Of a stretch of 20,076 bases of DNA, positions 1-6,465 are shown piece by piece. Made by a program: the position numbers and the translations under genes. Position 1 is the first letter of the stretch, and every line of letters starts with the position of its first letter. A model generated the notes under the pieces. That model searched no databases. It saw only the letters and a program-made list of their open reading frames with translations, and had not been told where the DNA came from. Origin of the DNA: UMGS1225 sp034086705 (GTDB lineage: Bacteria; Bacillota; Clostridia; Oscillospirales; CAG-272); assembly GCA_034086705.1 (NCBI GenBank), contig JAXDZV010000096.1:1-20076 (forward strand). Direction: 5' to 3'.

Positions 1-199
1 CGCGTGTCATCGGGGTCTGCGGCTCAAAGGTTGTACCCGATGTGCCGCTGAACAAATCGTTTTCATATACGTACTGCACTGCATCGTAATACCATGCACC
101 CTTGCTGACATCTGCAAAGGGCAGCGATGCTGCATTGCCGGCCAGCACAAGACCCACCAACAACGCTGCTAACAATACGGGAAGCCATCTTTTTTTCAT
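1..199 (-). CDS. SLH-domain surface protein, N-terminal fragment
   Basis: This is the first 66 codons of a secreted protein whose gene runs off the left edge of the window. The reading frame begins with a signal peptide: MKKR is followed by a hydrophobic stretch (LPVLLAALLVGLVLA) and a likely cleavage site near residues 23-25. Directly after it comes the beginning of an S-layer homology domain, recognisable from the FADVSKGAWYYDAV core, a YVYENDLFSG segment and a TTFEPQTPMTR end. SLH domains hold proteins to the cell wall through pyruvylated secondary polymers. The start is chosen because GGAGAGG lies six bases before the ATG and a promoter is placed upstream. The functional part of the protein is outside the window, so its job cannot be given; SLH proteins may be adhesins, hydrolases or S-layer proteins. 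Confidence 0.85.
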   Translation of the reverse strand, partial: MKKRWLPVLLAALLVGLVLAGNAASLPFADVSKGAWYYDAVQYVYENDLFSGTSGTTFEPQTPMTR

Positions 200-249
200 A
201 TTGTTACCTCTCCTGTGTTTTTCCCGGGGAATCCTTTCGTTCTATCATA

Positions 250-278
250 ACTTTACCATAACATGTCGATATCGTCAA
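250..278 (-). promoter_or_regulatory. Promoter of the SLH-domain gene
   Basis: On the minus strand a TTGACG -35 box (273-278) and a TAAAGT -10 box (250-255) are separated by 17 bases, and a TG dinucleotide one base before the -10 box makes it an extended -10. This leaves a leader of about 45 bases before the start codon at 199. Confidence 0.7.
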
Positions 279-292
279 TATTTTTTTGTGTT

Positions 293-335
293 TTTTACCG
301 AAAAGTCGATGCAACTTGCGTCGCTTTCGGTAAAA
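293..335. repeat. Long imperfect inverted repeat upstream of the SLH promoter
   Basis: TTTTACCG at 293-300 is mirrored by CGGTAAAA at 328-335. The pairing continues inward through AAA/TTT, G/C and CGATGC/GCGTCG, with two single-base bulges and one wobble pair, to a five-base loop. Neither strand has a U-tract directly after the stem, so it is not an ordinary terminator. It ends about 15 bases upstream of the -35 box of the SLH gene, so an operator role is possible. The ACCGAAA core recurs in the terminator at 372-404. Confidence 0.55.
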
Positions 336-371
336 CAATCTCGGTAACAAAAAAAGCAACCTTAGTAAAAC

Positions 372-404
372 AAAAACCGAAAGAAACAAGTTCTTTCGGT
401 TTTT
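372..404 (-). terminator. Terminator of the purine uptake operon
   Basis: A perfect 14-base stem (372-385 with 391-404) closes a five-base loop. The arms read AAAAACCGAAAGAA and its complement, so the stem ends in a U-tract on either strand. It lies 21 bases beyond the stop codon of the last permease gene. By symmetry it could work in both directions, but no gene on the plus strand reads into it. Confidence 0.88.
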
Positions 405-425
405 CATGTTATACAACTTCAGCGT

Positions 426-1415
426 TTATCGATCCTCTCGGAAATAGTTTTGCCCGAGGTGCGCCGGCGGTTGATTTTCCTTTTTTCCCAGCATAGATAC
501 CACTATCAGAACCAAAATTGTCACCACATACGGTGCCATTTTAAACAGTTCCTGGGCGGCAACCCCTAGCCCGGTGATATAGTTATTCACAATATACAAC
601 CCACCAAAAAGAATTGAGCCAACAATTGCCAGGCGAGGACGCCATACGGCGAAAATAACAAGTGCAATAGCAAGCCAGCCACGGTCACCGAAAGCATCAT
701 TGGACCAAATGCCATTAGCGTAATCCATTACGTAATACAGCCCACCCAGGCCTGCAATGGCACTGCCGATACAGGTAGCCAAATATTTGTAGCGATCCAC
801 ATGAATACCGGCCGCATCCGCCGTTGCAGGATTCTCCCCAACGGCTCGCAGCTGCAAACCAACACGCGTGCGCGTAAGCACATACCCTGCAATCAGGGCA
901 ATCGCAATTGCCAAGTACGCTAAAAATCCATAGGATAAGAATATCTCGCCAAACCAACCACACCGATCTGCAAACGGCAGCCGTGCAGAAAAGAAAGAGG
1001 ATGTACGACTTAAAGCAATAGAGGGCAGCTCACTGTCTGTCAATTTAATTAAGGAACCGCCGAAAAAGTTACCGAATCCCACACCGAAAGTTGTCAATGC
1101 AAGACCTGTCACGTTTTGATTTGCACGTAAAGTCACAGTCAAAAAACAATACAAAAGGCCCATCAAAGTTGCACCGAGCAAGCATGCAAGCAGCGGAATT
1201 AAAATACCGATCAGAGGATTCATATCCTGCGTATGCCCGACATAGGCATTTTCGTACAAAAACGCTCCGATGACACCACTGATACCACCGACATACATAA
1301 TCCCCGGTATTCCTAAGTTCAAATGTCCACTCTTCTCGGTGATGATTTCACCAGTTGAGCCAAACAGCAGCGGGATCCCCTGCATCACTGCGCGATGAAT
1401 GATAGTCGCAAGCAT
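426..1415 (-). CDS. ABC transporter permease, NupQ/BmpD type
   Basis: This 329-residue integral membrane protein belongs to the BPD_transp_2 group of permeases used by BMP-family nucleoside importers; Bacillus NupQ is the relative I would name. It is almost entirely hydrophobic, with about eight to ten membrane segments. The family signature appears early as HLNLGIPGIMYVGG, and a GLQLRAVGENPATADAAGI loop corresponds to the cytoplasmic coupling region that contacts the ATPase. The ATG directly follows the TAA of the upstream permease gene, and a CAGGAGGTG ribosome binding site lies inside the end of that gene, so the two are translationally coupled. It is the last gene of the operon, followed by the terminator at 372-404. 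Family membership is clear. The exact substrate is inferred from the linked xpt gene and guanine riboswitch. Confidence 0.92.
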   Translation of the reverse strand: MLATIIHRAVMQGIPLLFGSTGEIITEKSGHLNLGIPGIMYVGGISGVIGAFLYENAYVGHTQDMNPLIGILIPLLACLLGATLMGLLYCFLTVTLRANQNVTGLALTTFGVGFGNFFGGSLIKLTDSELPSIALSRTSSFFSARLPFADRCGWFGEIFLSYGFLAYLAIAIALIAGYVLTRTRVGLQLRAVGENPATADAAGIHVDRYKYLATCIGSAIAGLGGLYYVMDYANGIWSNDAFGDRGWLAIALVIFAVWRPRLAIVGSILFGGLYIVNNYITGLGVAAQELFKMAPYVVTILVLIVVSMLGKKENQPPAHLGQNYFREDR

Positions 1416-2552
1416 TTAATGCACCTCCTGTTGCGGTGACAGAGCCTGCTTTTGCTCTGCTCGGGTTGTTCGAAAAACAATTCGATACCGAATAAAAAAT
1501 TCACTGCCGATAATAAAGAAAATGATAATACCCGTGATAATTTCCGAAAAGGAATCATTCAAAGAAAAACGCGAAGAAATCTCTGTGGCACCCTTTTGTA
1601 AAAAAATGATCAAAAAGGAAGTGAGCACCATATAAATCGGATTAAACTTTGCGAGCCATGAAACCATAATGGCCGTAAACCCCTGCCCGCCAACAGTGTG
1701 TGTTGAAACCGTATGGTCAATTCCACACACAAGCAAGGCACCTGCAAGCCCGCAAACAGCACCGGATAGCAGCATTGTACGAACAATTACCTTTTTGACA
1801 TTGATACCAATATACCGTGCCGTATTCTCGCTTTCTCCAACGACGCTGATTTCATATCCGTGTTTAGAAAACTTCAGATAGATAAACATTAAAACGGTCA
1901 GCACAACGGCAACTAAAATACTCAAAAGATATTTATTGTATACCTGCGGCAGCCAGCCGATTTGCGTTGCGGCATGTATCATACCAATCTGCCCGGATCC
2001 TTTGGGAACCGCCCACAAAATTGAAAAATACGAAACCAATTGAACAGCTATGTAATTCATCATCAGCGTAAAGAGTGTCTCATTGGTACCAAAGCGTGCT
2101 CTGAACAGCGCCGGAATCACGCCCCAAATCGCACCGGCTAAAACAGCGCTACACACTGCTACCACCGTTACCCAAGCAGGAGGCAACACGTCTGCAAGTT
2201 TCAACATACACGCGGCACTTGCCATACCTGCAATAAGAACCTGCCCCTCAGCGCCCGTATTCCAAAACCGCATCTTAAACGCCGGTGTTACCGCCAAAGA
2301 AATACACAGCAAAACTGCCGTACTCTGCAGCAGCGTCCAAATTCTGCGCGGTGTTCCGAACGAGCCTTCAAACATCGTGCGATACACGTCAATCGGATTT
2401 TGTCCTGTCAAAAGCAGCGTTACAACACCGCAAAATACCAATGCTGCGAAAACTGCCAATATGCGGATGAGCCATGCTCTCCACCACGGAATTGCCGGAC
2501 GCTTAACAATATGTATCAACGGTTCATGCTGTTTTCTAATCTGCCGTGTCAT
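1416..2552 (-). CDS. ABC transporter permease, NupP type
   Basis: This 378-residue permease is the second membrane subunit of the importer and pairs with the 329-residue protein encoded just after it. The first 30 or so residues are polar and cytoplasmic, followed by a first membrane segment (LIRILAVFAALVFCGVV) and several more. The segment MRFWNTGAEGQVLIAGM is the conserved NxGAEGQ signature of this permease branch, and HGYEISVVGESENTARYIGI is the cytoplasmic coupling loop. The heterodimer of two unlike permeases is typical of BMP-type systems such as Bacillus NupPQ. The start codon overlaps the stop of the ATPase gene by four bases (ATGA), so translation is coupled. The C-terminus is a short charged tail. 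Confidence 0.92.
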   Translation of the reverse strand: MTRQIRKQHEPLIHIVKRPAIPWWRAWLIRILAVFAALVFCGVVTLLLTGQNPIDVYRTMFEGSFGTPRRIWTLLQSTAVLLCISLAVTPAFKMRFWNTGAEGQVLIAGMASAACMLKLADVLPPAWVTVVAVCSAVLAGAIWGVIPALFRARFGTNETLFTLMMNYIAVQLVSYFSILWAVPKGSGQIGMIHAATQIGWLPQVYNKYLLSILVAVVLTVLMFIYLKFSKHGYEISVVGESENTARYIGINVKKVIVRTMLLSGAVCGLAGALLVCGIDHTVSTHTVGGQGFTAIMVSWLAKFNPIYMVLTSFLIIFLQKGATEISSRFSLNDSFSEIITGIIIFFIIGSEFFIRYRIVFRTTRAEQKQALSPQQEVH

Positions 2553-4126
2553 TCTCCCTCACTCCCTTCCCTGTGCGCTGTCTGCTCCGCTTCCGGCTTG
2601 GCCGCAGCCATCAGTGCGCCGATTTGTTCTTTTGTCGCCGTTCTGGCATCCAAAAGCCCTGTTATTCTGCCAGAACCAATGACAAGAATCCGGTCACACA
2701 GCGAAAGCAGCACGTCTAAGTCCTCTCCCACAAACAGCACGGCAACGCCCGCCTCTTTTTGCTGATTCAATAACCGGTAGATCATATAAGATGAGTTGAT
2801 ATCAAGCCCGCGAACAGGATATGCAGCCATCAGCACCGTCGGCGCTGCCGCAATTTCTCTGCCAACTAACACTTTCTGCACATTACCGCCGGATAAACGA
2901 CGCACGGGGGTCGATACGCCGGGCGTCATAACCTCCAGCTCTCGAATAATCTTCTGCGCCAAATCCCGCGGCGGCCGGCGGTGCAAAAATATCCCCCTGC
3001 CACGCCGATAGCTACGCAGCATCATATTATCCGTGATATCCATATTACCGACCAGCCCCATACCGAGACGATCCTCCGGAACAAATGACAGACGAACCCC
3101 AAGTTCCCGAATTTGCATGGGGGTCTTGTCCCGCAAATTTTCCGTTTTGCCGCTCTTCGGGTCCGTGTAGAGAATTTCGCCGTTGCTCGGATGCTGCAAT
3201 CCTGCGATGGATTCCAAAAGCTCTCGTTGCCCACTACCCGCAATACCCGCTATCCCGAGGATTTCTCCCCCACGTACCGTAAAGGATACATCGTTCAAAA
3301 TCCGAATCCCATCCCGGTTGATACAAGATAGATGCGAGACAAGCAGCCGATCCTGTGCATTTTGTACCTCTGTGCGGTCAATATCCAGGCTTACTTTTTT
3401 TCCCACCATCATTTCCGTAAGCTCAGCTTCCGTTGTATCTGCAGTATGAACCGTTCCGATATATTCCCCGCGTCGCAACACGCTGACTCTATCTGATAAA
3501 CTCATCACTTCATGTAGCTTATGCGTGATAATAATAATCGTTTTACCATCGCTGCGCATACGCCGTAGGATAGAAAACAGTTTTTGTGTCTCCTGTGGTG
3601 TCAGCACCGCGGTAGGCTCGTCCAGTATTAAAATATCCGCACCGCGGTATAAAACCTTGATAATCTCCACAGTCTGTTTTTCCGATACGGACATTTCATA
3701 AATCTTTTTATTAGGATCTAATTCAAATCCGTATCGCTCGCTGATTTGTGCTACCTGACGTGCTGTTTTTTTTAAATCATACTTTCCCGCCTCGTGCAGC
3801 CCCAGAACAATATTTTCCGCTGCGGAAAATACATCCACCAATTTAAAATGCTGATGAATCATACCAATTCTATATGAAAAGGCATCCCGCGGCGTGCGAA
3901 TCAACGCTTCCTTCCCATCGATGAAAATCCGTCCTGCGTCTGGATAATAAATGCCGCAGATCATATTCATCAGCGTTGTCTTGCCACTGCCGTTTTCTCC
4001 GAGGATGGAAAGAATCTCCCCCCGATATGCCGTGAGATTAATATCACGGTTTGCAACAATTTGTCCAAAAGTCTTTGTGATGCCGCGCAACTCAATCGCC
4101 GGGACTTTCTCAGCTTGCGTCTCCAT
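2549..4126 (-). CDS. ABC transporter ATPase, double nucleotide-binding domain, NupO type
   Basis: This 525-residue ATPase powers the importer. It has two fused ABC domains, like RbsA, MglA and Bacillus NupO. The first has a full Walker A (GENGSGKTT, residues 43-51), a variant signature (MSVSEKQ) and a full Walker B (ILILDEPTAVLT). The second has a degenerate Walker A (GIAGSGQRE), a canonical LSGGN signature, and a Walker B in which the catalytic Asp-Glu is replaced (VLMAAYPVRGLD). This asymmetry is usual in the family, so the second site probably binds ATP but hydrolyses it poorly. The frame stays open up to 4225, but the ATG at 4126 is preferred: GGGGGT sits four bases before it, and the extra upstream residues would be encoded by an intercistronic hairpin region and match no ABC domain. 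It overlaps the next permease gene by four bases. Confidence 0.92.
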   Translation of the reverse strand: METQAEKVPAIELRGITKTFGQIVANRDINLTAYRGEILSILGENGSGKTTLMNMICGIYYPDAGRIFIDGKEALIRTPRDAFSYRIGMIHQHFKLVDVFSAAENIVLGLHEAGKYDLKKTARQVAQISERYGFELDPNKKIYEMSVSEKQTVEIIKVLYRGADILILDEPTAVLTPQETQKLFSILRRMRSDGKTIIIITHKLHEVMSLSDRVSVLRRGEYIGTVHTADTTEAELTEMMVGKKVSLDIDRTEVQNAQDRLLVSHLSCINRDGIRILNDVSFTVRGGEILGIAGIAGSGQRELLESIAGLQHPSNGEILYTDPKSGKTENLRDKTPMQIRELGVRLSFVPEDRLGMGLVGNMDITDNMMLRSYRRGRGIFLHRRPPRDLAQKIIRELEVMTPGVSTPVRRLSGGNVQKVLVGREIAAAPTVLMAAYPVRGLDINSSYMIYRLLNQQKEAGVAVLFVGEDLDVLLSLCDRILVIGSGRITGLLDARTATKEQIGALMAAAKPEAEQTAHREGSEGE

Positions 4127-4162
4127 AGATACCCCCGTTTTATATGTGTTTGGTTTGGGACA

Positions 4163-4195
4163 AAAGCGCTTTCCGTTTTGAACGAAAAACGCTTT
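4163..4195 (-). repeat. Intercistronic hairpin before the ATPase gene
   Basis: AAAGCGCTTTCCGTT (4163-4177) pairs with AACGAAAAACGCTTT (4181-4195) around a three-base loop. The stem is about 15 pairs with two wobble positions. It lies within the untranslated stretch between the binding-protein gene and the ATPase gene, 37 bases upstream of the ATPase start. It lacks a clean U-tract, so RNA processing or 3'-end protection is more likely than termination. Confidence 0.55.
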
Positions 4196-4210
4196 CATCA
4201 CAAACATAAC

Positions 4211-4254
4211 AGAAAAAGAAGACATGGGGTTGCCGCGTTATGCGGCAGCCCCAT
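4211..4254 (-). terminator. Attenuator-like hairpin after the binding-protein gene
   Basis: On the minus strand a 13-base stem (4242-4254 with 4224-4236), broken by a single C/A mismatch, closes a five-base loop and is followed by a pyrimidine run (CTTCTTTTTCT, 4221-4211). It starts 19 bases beyond the stop of the BMP lipoprotein gene. The tail is not a pure U-tract, so partial termination is likely. This is a common way to make far more binding protein than membrane subunits from one transcript. Confidence 0.6.
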
Positions 4255-4272
4255 ACCGAAATAAACACTGAA

Positions 4273-5544
4273 TTAGTTGCTGCCGTAATTGGTATCGAGC
4301 AGCGTTATACCGTCGATCTGTACGGCAAAGTACGGAGCGGAACGGAACTCAGATTCATGGAAATACCCATCGGAAACAACTTCCGTATCGGGCGTATAAG
4401 CAGCATCTGTATCCACATCTGCCATGTAGGAAGAAAGCTCCTTACCCTCAACGGTAAACTTGGAAATATCAAATACTTTTAATGTGCCCTCTTCAAGCTG
4501 TTTCATCGCAGCGTCAATGGCATCCTGTGTGCCCGCAGCAGCAGCCTTTTCATTGACCTCGGTCAGTACAACAGCACCTTCCTTCAGGCCATAGCAAGAA
4601 TCCGTGTCGATTGCCTTGTTTTCCTTGACACAATTGATCATATAGGTCATGTACGGTGTCCAGTCAATCCGAGAAGAAACGATGAACGTGTTCGGGCAGG
4701 CAGAAACTGTGCTGCCGTTATAAGAAACGTTGGGAACATTTGCATTTTCGCAAGCGGTCGGAGCGCCCATGGAATCAGCATGCTGGCTGATCAGTACGCA
4801 TTTCTCATTCTGAATCAGTGCGTTTGCAGCTTCCTTTTCCTTTGCTTCATCATACCAGCTGCCGGTAAACTTCACTTTCATGGTAGCACTTTCGCAAACG
4901 GAACGAATCCCCAGGAAGAAAGATGTATAGCCGGAAATCACTTCTGCATAAGTAAATGCGCCGACATAACCAACCACAGCCTGTTCAGCAGTAATATCAC
5001 CATTCGCAATCATTTCATTGAGCTTCATACCTGCGGCAATACCCGCCAAATATCTACCCTCATAAATGGAAGCAAACGCATTGTGGAAATTGTCGAGCTT
5101 TTCGGTGTGTGCCATCGTACCGGTAGCATGACAGAACTGAACCTGCGGATATTCCTTAGCAGCCTGTAACATGAAAGATTCATGTCCGAAAGAATCTGCA
5201 AAAACAGCAGAGCAGCCTGCATCTGCCAAATCGCAGGCAGCTTCATAGCAAGCACTTGTTTCTGGCACATTCTTTTTCAGAATGATCTCCGCGCCAGTCG
5301 CCTCACATGCTGCCTGTGCAGCATCGAGGAAGTTCTTATCGTAGGTAGAATTCTCATCATGCAAGAAAATGAAACCGATTTTCACTTTTTTCGAACTATC
5401 CTGTGTTGTCTCTCCGCTTTGCTGCGCAGTGCCACTGGTGGAATCTTTTGCGTCATCTTCGGGTGCAGTGTTTGCGCAACCGGCGAGCGCTGCCATGGAA
5501 ACGACCATTACCACAGCAAGCAGCAGTGCAAGAAATTTCTTCAT
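4273..5544 (-). CDS. BMP-family substrate-binding lipoprotein (purine nucleoside importer)
   Basis: This 423-residue extracellular lipoprotein captures the substrate for the ABC importer encoded downstream. The N-terminus is a type II signal peptide with lipobox LAGC; Cys23 would be lipidated. A Ser/Thr/Gln-rich linker to about residue 50 is followed by the mature domain, which begins KVKIGFIFLHDENSTYDKNF and matches the BMP/Med fold (PF02608; TmpC, PnrA, NupN). Further family features are AVFADSFGHESFMLQAAKEYPQVQF and VVGYVGAFTYAEVISGYTSFFLG. These proteins bind purine nucleosides or related compounds. Start choice is clear: CAGGAGG lies before the ATG. The gene follows xpt by 64 bases, and I see no convincing promoter in that gap, so it is probably read from the riboswitch-controlled promoter. 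Guanosine, inosine, xanthosine or a free base could be the ligand. Confidence 0.92.
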   Translation of the reverse strand: MKKFLALLLAVVMVVSMAALAGCANTAPEDDAKDSTSGTAQQSGETTQDSSKKVKIGFIFLHDENSTYDKNFLDAAQAACEATGAEIILKKNVPETSACYEAACDLADAGCSAVFADSFGHESFMLQAAKEYPQVQFCHATGTMAHTEKLDNFHNAFASIYEGRYLAGIAAGMKLNEMIANGDITAEQAVVGYVGAFTYAEVISGYTSFFLGIRSVCESATMKVKFTGSWYDEAKEKEAANALIQNEKCVLISQHADSMGAPTACENANVPNVSYNGSTVSACPNTFIVSSRIDWTPYMTYMINCVKENKAIDTDSCYGLKEGAVVLTEVNEKAAAAGTQDAIDAAMKQLEEGTLKVFDISKFTVEGKELSSYMADVDTDAAYTPDTEVVSDGYFHESEFRSAPYFAVQIDGITLLDTNYGSN

Positions 5545-5608
5545 GTTTGTCTTTCCTCCTGCCTTTCGGCTGATTTTTTAATATATGTAAGGGGTTTTTG
5601 CGCAAAAT

Positions 5609-6181
5609 TCAATGGGCAAACTGTAAAGAATGATCTGTCATCGATGCAATGCGAGCAAGACTTTCTACTCGCACACCCATGCCTCGTATCTTCTCTCCAC
5701 CACCCTGAAAGGCCTTCTCAATTGCCACAGCCGCACCGCAAACCTTCGCACCGGCGCTCGATGCCAGCGACAAAAGACCAAGCAATGCTTCTCCGTTTGC
5801 CAAAAAATCGTCTATCAAGAGCAAACAATCTTTCTTGGAAAGATATGCCCGCTCCACAACTGCTTCGTACGTCTGTTGGTGCGTATACGATTGCACCCGT
5901 GCGGCATATACGTCCGCACCCAAATTGGAGCTGCGGCTCTTTTTGGCAAATACAACGGGAATTTGCAGCGCAACACCGGCAGCAAATGCCAGCGGAATAC
6001 CGGAAGTTTCTATCGTCAAAATTTTACTTGCGCCACTCTGTGCAAACAAGCGGGCAATTTCCCGTCCCATTTCCATGGTAAAAGCCGGATCAATCTGCAC
6101 GTTGAGAAAGGAACCGACCTTCAACACTGCCCCTGGCAGCACGCTTCCTTCTTTGAGAATCCTATCTTCCAATGCCTTCAT
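5609..6181 (-). CDS. xpt: Xanthine phosphoribosyltransferase
   Basis: This cytoplasmic 190-residue enzyme joins xanthine (or guanine) to PRPP to give XMP (or GMP) and pyrophosphate, the salvage step for purine bases. Its length is close to that of Bacillus Xpt. The characteristic PRPP-binding loop is LLLIDDFLANG (residues 120-130). The N-terminus MKALEDRILKEGSVLPGAVLKV and the VFAKKSRSSNL segment (positions 78-87) also fit the Xpt family. GGAGG lies seven bases before the ATG. The gene is first in its operon, directly behind a guanine-type riboswitch and terminator, and is followed by a BMP-family importer, so uptake and salvage are controlled together. This is the same enzyme and control element as in the classic Bacillus xpt leader, but with a different downstream partner (pbuX there). 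Confidence 0.96.
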   Translation of the reverse strand: MKALEDRILKEGSVLPGAVLKVGSFLNVQIDPAFTMEMGREIARLFAQSGASKILTIETSGIPLAFAAGVALQIPVVFAKKSRSSNLGADVYAARVQSYTHQQTYEAVVERAYLSKKDCLLLIDDFLANGEALLGLLSLASSAGAKVCGAAVAIEKAFQGGGEKIRGMGVRVESLARIASMTDHSLQFAH

Positions 6182-6195
6182 GATACACCTCCGAC

Positions 6196-6236
6196 AAAAA
6201 ACGTGCAGACGATCACGCTAACCGGACCGCCTGCAC
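6196..6236 (-). terminator. Riboswitch-controlled terminator of xpt
   Basis: GTGCAGGCG (6236-6228) pairs with CGTCTGCAC (6211-6203), with one wobble pair, and is followed by a six-U run (6201-6196) that ends 14 bases before the xpt start codon. It is the expression platform of the upstream guanine aptamer. An alternative pairing that would break it is visible: GCCGCC at 6251-6256 can pair with GGCGGU in the left arm (6226-6231) or with GGUGGU at 6268-6273. The exact antiterminator is inferred. Confidence 0.88.
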
Positions 6237-6284
6237 AAAAAGCTCTGCCGGGCGGCATCATAAAAACACCACCTCGGGCAAGAA

Positions 6285-6351
6285 CCAATAGTCGCAAGCT
6301 ATGCGGCGCTGCGGTAGAAACATCCAGGCCATTCATCCGGATTTATATTGG
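6285..6351 (-). ncRNA. Purine riboswitch, guanine class
   Basis: The 67-base minus-strand aptamer has all the landmarks of the family. P1 is CCAATA (6351-6346) with TATTGG (6290-6285). The J1/2 strand is TATAAATC, P2 is ATCCGG with CTGGAT, and L2 ends in ATGG. The invariant GTTTCTACC joins P2 to P3. P3 is GCAGC with GCTTGC, with one bulge, and L3 is CCGCATA. J3/1 reads GACTAT. The GG of L2 and the CC of L3 allow the usual loop-loop contact. The specificity base (position 74 in Bacillus xpt numbering) is the C at 6291, so it should bind guanine, hypoxanthine or xanthine rather than adenine. A terminator follows, so ligand binding should switch the xpt and transporter operon off. Confidence 0.95.
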
Positions 6352-6365
6352 CAGTATTCATTTCT

Positions 6366-6379
6366 CCGGTCTGCACCGG
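6366..6379 (-). other. Small 5' leader hairpin upstream of the aptamer
   Basis: CCGGT, loop GCAG and ACCGG form a five-pair hairpin within a few bases of the predicted transcription start. It may protect the 5' end of the riboswitch RNA. Confidence 0.4.
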
Positions 6380-6389
6380 AAACAAACAT

Positions 6390-6418
6390 AGTATACCATA
6401 CGGCGCCGTCTGCGTCAA
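6390..6418 (-). promoter_or_regulatory. Promoter of the xpt and purine uptake operon
   Basis: TTGACG (6413-6418) and TATACT (6390-6395) are 17 bases apart on the minus strand, and a TG one base before the -10 box adds an extended -10 element. The start would be near 6383, giving a leader of about 200 bases that carries the aptamer and terminator. The promoter lies within 50 bases of the stop codon of the upstream lipoprotein gene. Confidence 0.85.
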
Positions 6419-6465
6419 TAGAAAGATTGACGCTTTTTCGCCGAATTTCGCACTTGGAATTTGTA

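Noticed and set aside
2083..2765. Plus-strand open frames of 199 and 121 codons over the permease and ATPase genes
   Set aside because: They are shadows of the real minus-strand coding sequences, with composition unlike any protein family.
4127..4225. An N-terminal extension of the ATPase by 33 residues
   Set aside because: This stretch encodes a strong RNA hairpin, and the better ribosome binding site belongs to the ATG at 4126.
5545..5608. A possible internal promoter (TTGCGC and TATATT) between xpt and the BMP lipoprotein gene
   Set aside because: The spacer is only 14 bases and the -35 box is poor; cotranscription with xpt is more likely.
6240..6260. A TGCC/GGCA hairpin followed by five U, between the aptamer and the terminator
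   Set aside because: The stem has only four pairs and is too weak to terminate. The better terminator at 6196-6236 follows, and these bases are probably part of the alternative pairing.
5182..6391. Long open frames on the plus strand (299 and 253 codons) opposite the BMP lipoprotein and xpt genes
   Set aside because: They lie antisense to well-supported genes and a riboswitch, have no recognisable domain, and have no good ribosome binding site.
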